Assembly: GCA_021787775.1 (NCBI GenBank)
Contig: JAJYLK010000034.1
Span: 1 to 8,418 of the forward strand
Direction: 5' to 3'
Length of the DNA stretch: 8,418 bases
Source: Actinomycetes bacterium
GTDB lineage: Bacteria > Actinomycetota > Thermoleophilia > BMS3ABIN01
Both the position numbers and the translations under genes were made by a program. Positions within the stretch are counted from its first letter, which is position 1; each line of letters opens with the position of its first letter. Positions 1 to 4,573 of the stretch are shown in pieces. The notes under the pieces were generated by a model. That model saw only the letters and a program-made list of their open reading frames with translations. It did no database searches and was not told the DNA's origin.

Positions 1-1
1 T

Positions 2-397
2 TTCGTCCACGGTCTCGGGCTGAAGTCTGGCGCCCTGGCCAGCACGGTTGCGCACGATTCGCACAACATCATCGCGGCGGGGGTCAGCGATGACGACATC
101 CGGCTGGCGGTCCGGGAGCTGAGGCGGCTGGGAGGCGGTATCGCAGTCGCCGCCTCGGGCGAGGTGCTGGCGTCGCTGGCGCTGCCGGTGGCGGGCCTGA
201 TGTCCGACTGTCCGATGGCGGAGGTCGCTGCCGGCGCCGGGCGGGCCATCGCCGCCGCCGCCGGGCTGGGCTGCATCCTGCCGGACCCGTTCATCACCAT
301 GTCGTTTTTGGCCCTGCCGGTGGTGCCGAAGCTCAAGCTCACGGACAGGGGTCTGGTGGACGTGGAGCAGTTCCGGATCGTGGAACTGTTCGAATAA
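2..397 (+). CDS. ade: Adenine deaminase, C-terminal part (5' end outside window)
   Basis: The frame is open from base 2 to the TAA at 395-397 and gives the last 131 residues of a protein whose family is usually about 570-600 residues long. The family is a metal-dependent amidohydrolase that converts adenine to hypoxanthine and ammonia in cytoplasmic purine salvage. Recognition rests on the conserved C-terminal blocks: VHGLGLKSGALASTVAHDSHNI near the start of the fragment, then IAVAASGEVLASLALPVAGLMSD, and finally DPFITMSFLALPVVPKLKLTDRGLVDVEQF close to the C-terminus. These match adenine deaminases rather than other amidohydrolases such as dihydroorotase or urease alpha. The catalytic N-terminal barrel is outside the window, so metal ligands there cannot be checked. 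The gene is convergent with the minus-strand cluster and is probably unrelated to it in function. Confidence 0.93.
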   Translation, partial: FVHGLGLKSGALASTVAHDSHNIIAAGVSDDDIRLAVRELRRLGGGIAVAASGEVLASLALPVAGLMSDCPMAEVAAGAGRAIAAAAGLGCILPDPFITMSFLALPVVPKLKLTDRGLVDVEQFRIVELFE

Positions 398-410
398 TCA
401 TAAGAATGTT

Positions 411-428
411 GCGGCGGAAAGCCGTCGC
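411..428. other. Weak hairpin after adenine deaminase
   Basis: Arms GCGGCGG (411-417) and CCGTCGC (422-428) pair around AAAG with one G-U wobble. It begins 13 bases after the ade stop codon, where a terminator would be expected. No T-run follows on the plus strand, so it is not a standard intrinsic terminator. Confidence 0.3.
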
Positions 429-464
429 CAGATCTGCCTCGGGGAATATCCGTCTTCAGTTGAT

Positions 465-479
465 TCTTTGATCCAAAGA
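465..479. other. Small perfect dyad in the convergent gap
   Basis: TCTTTG (465-470) and CAAAGA (474-479) are perfect arms around ATC. It lies between the ends of two convergent genes, about 36 bases beyond the stop codon of the minus-strand receiver gene. The arms are short and AT-rich, and no T-run follows in either direction. It may be chance. Confidence 0.2.
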
Positions 480-514
480 TGACGCAAAGGCAAAGCCAGA
501 AAGGACTGCCTGAT

Positions 515-880
515 CTATCCTGCCTCGATTGCTTTCCTGACCGAAGCCTTCAGTTCCTTCAGCTTCACCGGTTTGGTGAAGAAATCGAATGCGTCCCCCT
601 TGATCGCCTCGATGGCGATGTCGAGGTTGGCAAAAGCGGTGACCATGATCACCCTGGCGCCCGAGCCGGTTTCCCCGATCCTGTTGAGGACGTCGAACCC
701 GTCCAGCCCTTTCATCTTCAGGTCGGTGATGACGACGTCGAAGGGCGCTTCTTTCAGCCTTGCCAGGGCGGACGCGCCGTCGGCGAATGTCTCCACCTCG
801 TAGCCCTCGTCCTCGAGCGAGACCCTGGTCATGTCAGCGGCGATCTTCTCGTCATCGATGATCATTATCCTGTGACTCAT
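515..880 (-). CDS. Stand-alone response regulator receiver protein (NtrC-like receiver, no output domain)
   Basis: This is a single CheY-like receiver of 121 residues that fills the whole protein, so it acts by protein-protein contact or as a phosphate acceptor and not by binding DNA. Key residues are present: acidic pair D9/D10 (IIDDEK), phosphoacceptor D53 in VVITDLKMKGLDG, T81 in VMVTAFA-type context, and K103 in FFTKPV. The same positions (D53, T81, K103) are used by the receiver of the sigma-54 activator at 4574-5911, and the VTAFANLDIAIEAIKGDAFDF segment resembles NtrC-class receivers. I chose the ATG at 880 because the protein then begins directly at beta strand 1 (MSHRIMIIDDEK) and GGGA lies about 6 bases upstream. 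An in-frame ATG at 907 would add nine residues and has AGG close upstream. It is probably the last gene of the minus-strand operon, 131 bases after the previous stop, with a possible promoter of its own. Confidence 0.92.
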   Translation of the reverse strand: MSHRIMIIDDEKIAADMTRVSLEDEGYEVETFADGASALARLKEAPFDVVITDLKMKGLDGFDVLNRIGETGSGARVIMVTAFANLDIAIEAIKGDAFDFFTKPVKLKELKASVRKAIEAG

Positions 881-907
881 GCGATTTCCCGTCTGTTTAC
901 GTGTCAT

Positions 908-933
908 TGCCTGCCCGCGCCGGCGGACAGGCA
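908..933. repeat. 26-base near-perfect GC-rich palindrome (REP-like or leader hairpin)
   Basis: Arms TGCCTGCCCGC (908-918) and GCGGACAGGCA (923-933) flank GCCG. There is one non-complementary pair at DNA level, which becomes a G-U wobble in the minus-strand RNA. The stem of 11 pairs sits just upstream of the receiver gene and would cover the GGGCAGG ribosome-binding sequence of the alternative start at 907. There is no following T-run, so it is not a terminator. Compact GC-rich palindromes of this kind are often dispersed intergenic repeats; only one copy is visible here. Confidence 0.5.
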
Positions 934-978
934 GAACTTGCGGCCCTGCGAATTTGGCGGCCCTGAATCGCCAGGAAG

Positions 979-984
979 ATTATA
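979..984 (-). promoter_or_regulatory. Possible internal -10 box for the receiver gene
   Basis: On the minus strand this reads TATAAT, a perfect -10 hexamer, about 100 bases upstream of the ATG at 880. The sequence at the -35 spacing (CGATTC) does not resemble TTGACA and there is no TGn extension. It could let the receiver be made independently of the sigma-54 operon. Confidence 0.25.
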
Positions 985-997
985 GCGAAAACGCCTG

Positions 998-1028
998 AAC
1001 CGAATCGAGCATCAAACCGAATCGAGCA
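998..1028. repeat. Two tandem 14-base direct repeats across a stop codon
   Basis: AACCGAATCGAGCA occurs at 998-1011 and again at 1015-1028, separated by TCA. The TCA is the complement of the TGA stop of the DUF202-type gene ending at 1012. The period is 17 bases, so the copies are in different frames. The first copy, read on the minus strand, encodes the last residues LLDSV. It looks like a small slippage duplication, but it could be a paired binding site upstream of the possible -10 box at 979-984. Confidence 0.6.
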
Positions 1029-2259
1029 GCTGTTCCGGCGCCGCGTCGGCGTAACTTTCCGGAGCCGGCTCACTGAGCAGCCTGCCAAGATCCGGTTCCT
1101 CCTTGCGCGCCGGGTAGTACCAGATGACCCCGTCGACCGCCATCAGCGCGCCGGCGGTGGCCAGCAGCATACCCCAGAGCCCGGCGGTATGCAGCTGGTA
1201 GACCTTGACCAGGGCAGCGCCGATGCTCAAAAAGGTGACCCCGGTGCGGATGAACCCCAGGCCGGTGCGGGCCCGGGCATACATCGTCCGGTAACAGCCG
1301 GCGATGGTGCGTTGTGCGGCCAGGATGTTGCGTTCCCGTGCCAGGTGGGTGCGCTCGCGGCTGGCCGGCACCGGCCTGAGAATGGTGCTGTAAGTGGGTA
1401 GCAGATCGCTGAGGCGTGACAGCATCGTGTGCTTGATCCGCGGTTGCGGCGCGTCCTCCACATGGTATCGTTCCAGGAAGACGGTCGTGGCCGATGTGAC
1501 CTCAGCCAGCGTTTGCGGACGGGGCATGCGCATCATGAACCGGCGCATGTGGGAATACTTCCAGGTGCCGAACCCGGCCAGCCCCAGACCGGCGCCCACC
1601 GTCAGCCAGATCAGGATCTGGGAATATACCGAACTCCAGTCGAGGATGATGAACGCCGTCGCCAGCGTCACCAGGCCCAGGCCCCAGCGCATCATCGCCT
1701 GCCAGGTCCGCATGCGCGCCATCTCCGTTCGGTAACAGGCCATCCGTGTCCGCCAGGCTGCCATCGTATTGCGCCAGAAGGCGAGGCCGGTACGTTCGGT
1801 GCCGATGATGCGCCCGGGACGGTCGTTGAGATAATCCTGCATGTACCAAAGGATCTCCATCACCAGGCTGACCCTGAGCGTATAAGGGCCTTTGACAAAC
1901 CGGTCGATCTCTTCCCGCGCCACCGGCGAACCGGGATCGTTCAGCGCCGCCATCACTTTCCCGTTCTCGAGGATGAGCGGAAACATCGGCTCCCGCCGGA
2001 GCCTGTCGGGCTCCAGCCCTTCAAGCAGCTCGGGCGGCACAGGCAGGCGCTCGTCGAACTCGATGGAGGGGAAGCCGAATTCCTCGGCCAGCGCGTCCAG
2101 AATCGCTTTTTTTGGCACGCCATATTCGTCCATGAGCACGGTCTCGATCTCCGCATCGCGTTCGCTTGCGGATGCGTACGCCATCTGCAGCCGCTCCTTG
2201 CTGATGTGACCGTCTTTGACCAGGCGGCGATAAGTGATCATCTGCCTAGAGTTCATCAT
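1012..2259 (-). CDS. Membrane protein: GspE_N/MshEN-like domain plus two DUF202-like units with Arg-Thr heptad arrays
   Basis: The protein has 415 residues. Residues about 8-145 resemble the N-terminal domain of GspE/PilB/MshE secretion ATPases (LVKDGHISKERLQMA..., then ILDALAEEFGFPSIEFDE and MFPLILENGKVMAALNDP), but no Walker motifs or ATPase follow. Two DUF202-like units come next. In the first, Arg recurs exactly every seven residues at 156, 163, 170, 177, 184 and 191 (RTGLAFW, RNTMAAW, RTRMACY, RTEMARM, RTWQAMM), followed by membrane segments near 193-207 and 213-232. In the second, Arg falls at 303, 310, 317, 324, 331 and 338, ending RTGLGFIRTG, followed by segments near 340-353 and 358-380 and the motif DGVIWYYPAR. 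It is a shorter paralogue of the gene just upstream, whose stop lies inside it (14-base overlap), so the two are probably translationally coupled. ATGATG starts at 2259; AGGGTGG upstream supports it. Function is unknown. The DUF202 assignment is good; its role is not established. Confidence 0.88.
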   Translation of the reverse strand: MMNSRQMITYRRLVKDGHISKERLQMAYASASERDAEIETVLMDEYGVPKKAILDALAEEFGFPSIEFDERLPVPPELLEGLEPDRLRREPMFPLILENGKVMAALNDPGSPVAREEIDRFVKGPYTLRVSLVMEILWYMQDYLNDRPGRIIGTERTGLAFWRNTMAAWRTRMACYRTEMARMRTWQAMMRWGLGLVTLATAFIILDWSSVYSQILIWLTVGAGLGLAGFGTWKYSHMRRFMMRMPRPQTLAEVTSATTVFLERYHVEDAPQPRIKHTMLSRLSDLLPTYSTILRPVPASRERTHLARERNILAAQRTIAGCYRTMYARARTGLGFIRTGVTFLSIGAALVKVYQLHTAGLWGMLLATAGALMAVDGVIWYYPARKEEPDLGRLLSEPAPESYADAAPEQLLDSV

Positions 2260-3871
2260 CGAACACCACCCTGCCCCACTTCCGAGCCGGTTTGCCGTAA
2301 TCCGGCAGCTTGATCTCGAACTCGCCCCGGCAGAAAGGATATTCCCGCCAGACTTTCTCTGTGCCCAGGGACCAGCGCAGGCCGTCCCCGGCCAGAAAGA
2401 GCCCGGTGACGATCAGGATGACCGGCGTCACCTTCCAGCCAAGGCTGCCCGGCGACACCAGCACGAACAGAGTCGCGCCCACGCCGGCGATGCTCATGCC
2501 GGTGCGGATGAAGGCCAGCCCCGTGCGCGAGTAGGCCATCACCGTTCGCAGCCGTGACATCAGGTTGCGCCGCTCCGCCAGGACCGTCCGTTCCAGCGCC
2601 AGGCCCGTGGTGCCCCAGATGCCGGGAGCTTGCTCCGCGCTGACCGGCGGCGCTTTTTCGCGCAGCCGGTGCAGCGGCGGGAAAACCTCGTCCCAGATCG
2701 TGTCTTCATGGAGGGCGGTGATGAAGCCGCGCAGACCGTCCCTGCCGGCGCGGTATCCTGGCAGGTACCAGTAGAACCCTTCAAGCACCATGACCGTTCC
2801 GGCAAGGATGAGGAAAAAGTCAAACCAGGACCAGCCGACGCCGGGAAACCTCTTCAGCAGGCCCAGTCCCAGGCCGCCGAAAGCCACGCCGGTGCGGGCA
2901 AAGGCCAGGCCGGTCCGGGCCTGCGCCATGGTGGTGCGCAAAGAGGCGTTGACCGTGCGCCCTTCCGCCAGGTCGGTGCGGTCGTTGGCGAGGAAGCGGC
3001 GGCGCATCACCGGTGAAAGCCGGCGCCAGCCCCGCCTCTGCCCGGCGGCTCCGGCAAGGGTGCCGGAACGGGCGAAGTCGGGGCCGGCGCTCTCGTTCCG
3101 GGTGGAAAGTACGCTCATGCCGCCGCCGTCATTCGCCGGTTCGGCGTAACTCTGGTTCTTCAGGGCCTGGCCTCTGGCAGGGACATACCAGATGAGGCCG
3201 TCCATCACCGCGTACACGCCGATCGCCAGCAGCAGCAGTTCCAGAGGCAAAAAAATGCCGCCGCCGAACAGCTTGATCAGGGCTACTCCGATCGTGATCG
3301 AGGAAATCCCGGTGCGGAGGAAGGCCAGCGCCGTCCTGGCCTTGGCCATCGAAGTGCGCTGGATGGCCAGCGAGGACCGCGTTCCGGCCAGGTACGTCCG
3401 GGTCTTGGCAAGCGGCGTCCTGCCCGCTTCCGGCGGGAAGCCCGGATTCAGGTCCTGATTGTTCTCGATGATGCGCAGCACGTCGTCTGGAAAGGCGACA
3501 CGGAAGTCGACCGCGTCGACTCCCAGCATACTTTTGATTTGGGCAAGCACCCTGGGATCGTCCGGCCGGCTGGCGATGACCTCGGCGTGGCTGTCGCTGA
3601 TGGCGATGGGCAGCCACAGGCTTCGCTTGAGCTGCTCGGGGTCGATCTGCTTCATGACTGCGGCCGAGACCATCAGGTCTTCGTCGTACTCGACCCAGGG
3701 CACGCCGAAGTGCTCCGAAAGGCCGGTCAGGATCTCACACTTGGGGACGCCTTTCTCCAGCAGCACCTGTTCCAGCGGGCGGCCGCTGGCTTCGGCCTCC
3801 GCGCGGGCCGCTTGCAGCTCGTCCCTGCCGACGATGTGATTGTCGAGCAGCCGGTCAAACAATGCCGGCAT
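2246..3871 (-). CDS. Membrane protein: GspE_N/MshEN-like domain plus three DUF202-like units with Arg-Thr heptad arrays
   Basis: The protein has 541 residues. Residues 1-135 form a GspE_N/MshEN-like domain: RLLDNHIVGRDELQAAR and LEQVLLEKGVPKCEIL resemble the helical half that binds c-di-GMP in MshE, followed by LSEHFGVPWVEYDED and a beta-rich part. No ATPase follows. Three DUF202-like units come next. Arginines fall at exact seven-residue steps: 151-186 (six), 291-326 (six, the first as RR), and 428-456 (five, preceded in register by T421). Three of the arrays in the two genes end in RTGLAF or RTALAF followed by RTG. Each array leads into two hydrophobic segments (about 188-203/206-224, 327-340/348-366, 457-473/480-497) and then a motif of the type DGLIWYVP, EGFYWYLP or DGLRW. 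Low-complexity linkers separate the units. I chose the ATG at 3871; a GTG at 3883 is in frame. Either start overlaps the upstream USP-like gene, which points to coupled translation. No function is known. Confidence 0.88.
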   Translation of the reverse strand: MPALFDRLLDNHIVGRDELQAARAEAEASGRPLEQVLLEKGVPKCEILTGLSEHFGVPWVEYDEDLMVSAAVMKQIDPEQLKRSLWLPIAISDSHAEVIASRPDDPRVLAQIKSMLGVDAVDFRVAFPDDVLRIIENNQDLNPGFPPEAGRTPLAKTRTYLAGTRSSLAIQRTSMAKARTALAFLRTGISSITIGVALIKLFGGGIFLPLELLLLAIGVYAVMDGLIWYVPARGQALKNQSYAEPANDGGGMSVLSTRNESAGPDFARSGTLAGAAGQRRGWRRLSPVMRRRFLANDRTDLAEGRTVNASLRTTMAQARTGLAFARTGVAFGGLGLGLLKRFPGVGWSWFDFFLILAGTVMVLEGFYWYLPGYRAGRDGLRGFITALHEDTIWDEVFPPLHRLREKAPPVSAEQAPGIWGTTGLALERTVLAERRNLMSRLRTVMAYSRTGLAFIRTGMSIAGVGATLFVLVSPGSLGWKVTPVILIVTGLFLAGDGLRWSLGTEKVWREYPFCRGEFEIKLPDYGKPARKWGRVVFDDEL

Positions 3872-4379
3872 CCGCCTGCGCACCGAGCGCCGGATAGGCG
3901 GCGCCGCGCGCCATGGTCACGACCGGCCGCGGAGAAGACTTCACCAGCCGTTTGTGGATATGCCTGGTCTCCGTGACGCTGGGGCTGAGCAGCACCAGGT
4001 GCACCTTCATCCGCCGCAGGAAGCGCATGATCTCCGCGGCGTTGGCCTCCAGTCCGATGTGCACATCGGCGGCGATACCCTGGCTGCTGCACCTCTTCAG
4101 CATGAAGTCTTTCGCCAGCGCTGCCGCCTCGGAATTGCTGTTCTCCCATTCGGCGGCGGCGGCGTCAGCCTGCGTGTGGGGGAACGGTGAGACCGAAGCC
4201 ACGGAGGAAACCACGTTGTTGAACCGGCTGCTGGAGCCGCGCGGGCTCAGCAGAAGCACGCGCAAAGTCTCGCTCAGCACCTTGGAGAGGTAGATGGCAT
4301 AGGAAATGCCGTGGTCGGACCGCTCATCATCGAGGTGTTCGTCCCTGTACGCTACGTATATCAGTTCCTGTGTTGACAT
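3855..4379 (-). CDS. Universal stress protein-like protein
   Basis: The protein has 174 residues, close to the usual 140-170 of single-domain USPs. The order of elements fits the USP alpha/beta fold: strand ELIYVAY followed by D13, helix ISYAIYLSKVLSE, strand RVLLLSP, a variable insertion (about 47-83), helix EAAALAKDFMLKRCSSQG, strand ADVHIGL, helix NAAEIMRFLRRM, strand VHLVLLSP, helix HKRLVKSS and a final strand PRPVVTMA. The GxxG-x9-G(S/T) ATP-binding signature of the ATP-binding USP class is missing; SPSVTETRHIHKRLVKSS occupies that place. If it is a USP, it belongs to the group that does not bind ATP in the usual way. It is soluble and cytoplasmic, with no signal peptide. It is the first gene after the sigma-54 promoter and has a very strong ribosome-binding site. 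Its end overlaps the next gene. Assignment rests on fold pattern and is moderate. Confidence 0.82.
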   Translation of the reverse strand: MSTQELIYVAYRDEHLDDERSDHGISYAIYLSKVLSETLRVLLLSPRGSSSRFNNVVSSVASVSPFPHTQADAAAAEWENSNSEAAALAKDFMLKRCSSQGIAADVHIGLEANAAEIMRFLRRMKVHLVLLSPSVTETRHIHKRLVKSSPRPVVTMARGAAYPALGAQADAGIV

Positions 4380-4380
4380 G

Positions 4381-4390
4381 ACCTTCCTCC
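4381..4390 (-). promoter_or_regulatory. Strong ribosome-binding site of the USP-like gene
   Basis: On the minus strand GGAGGAAGGT lies directly before the ATG at 4379 (one base, C, between). GGAGG is separated from the ATG by six bases, close to optimal. It is the strongest Shine-Dalgarno sequence seen on the minus strand of the window and fixes the start of the operon's first gene. Confidence 0.85.
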
Positions 4391-4406
4391 TTTTTTTAAA
4401 AATAGG

Positions 4407-4423
4407 AGCAAGATCCGTGCCAA
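4407..4423 (-). promoter_or_regulatory. Sigma-54 (RpoN) -24/-12 promoter
   Basis: Read on the minus strand the site is TTGGCACGGATCTTGCT. It matches the sigma-54 consensus TTGGCACG-N4-TTGCW at every defined position, and the invariant GG and GC are ten bases apart as required. Counting the GC as -13/-12 places the transcription start near 4396, giving a 17-base leader made of an A-run and the strong ribosome-binding site. It would drive the USP-like gene and, by overlap, the two DUF202 genes and perhaps the receiver. Sigma-54 promoters need an AAA+ activator, and one is encoded immediately upstream. Confidence 0.88.
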
Positions 4424-4431
4424 CTATCCAG

Positions 4432-4443
4432 TTAGCCTGCTAA
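4432..4443. promoter_or_regulatory. Short dyad just upstream of the sigma-54 promoter
   Basis: TTAGC (4432-4436) and GCTAA (4439-4443) are perfect arms around CT, starting 9 bases upstream of the -24 element. A protein bound here could contact or block the sigma-54 holoenzyme. The arms are short and it could be chance. Confidence 0.3.
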
Positions 4444-4465
4444 TTCAAGGATTTTGCGGTCAGGA

Positions 4466-4488
4466 GCCGGCAGGGGATCGGCGCCGGC
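4466..4488. promoter_or_regulatory. Paired GCCGGC sites upstream of the sigma-54 promoter
   Basis: GCCGGC occurs at 4466-4471 and 4483-4488, 17 bases start to start, roughly 70-92 bases upstream of the predicted transcription start. Each is its own palindrome and the pair can also form a 6-base stem. In a G+C-rich genome this may be background, but the position is one where activator sites occur. Confidence 0.22.
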
Positions 4489-4511
4489 GAGGAAAATGTG
4501 TTTCAATGAGA

Positions 4512-4527
4512 AACGTAGATGAACGTT
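4512..4527. promoter_or_regulatory. Candidate upstream activator site for the NtrC-type regulator
   Basis: AACGT (4512-4516) and ACGTT (4523-4527) are perfect inverted arms around six bases. The centre lies about 123 bases upstream of the predicted sigma-54 start at 4396, within the usual range for enhancer sites of NtrC-family activators. The size and spacing suit a Fis-type helix-turn-helix dimer such as the one at the C-terminus of the adjacent activator. The function is inferred from position only. Confidence 0.42.
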
Positions 4528-4573
4528 GGGGGCAAACCCCGGGACCCCCCGCGAGGTTGAGCCGGAGCCGGCG

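Noticed and set aside
1429..2313. Long open frame on the plus strand opposite the shorter DUF202 gene (294 codons)
   Set aside because: It is antisense to a gene with clear domains, its product is rich in His, Pro, Gly and Arg with no recognisable fold, and it comes from the high G+C of the codons opposite. The same holds for plus-strand frames at 4757-5428 and 6538-7290.
2246..3871. Type II secretion or pilus ATPase (GspE/PilB) suggested by the N-terminal domain
   Set aside because: There is no Walker A, Walker B, Asp box or His box; the rest of the protein is DUF202-like membrane repeats.
4529..4540. GGGG-CAAA-CCCC hairpin as terminator of the activator gene
   Set aside because: It has only four pairs and no T-run on the minus strand. 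Read-through from the activator gene into the USP-like operon cannot be excluded.
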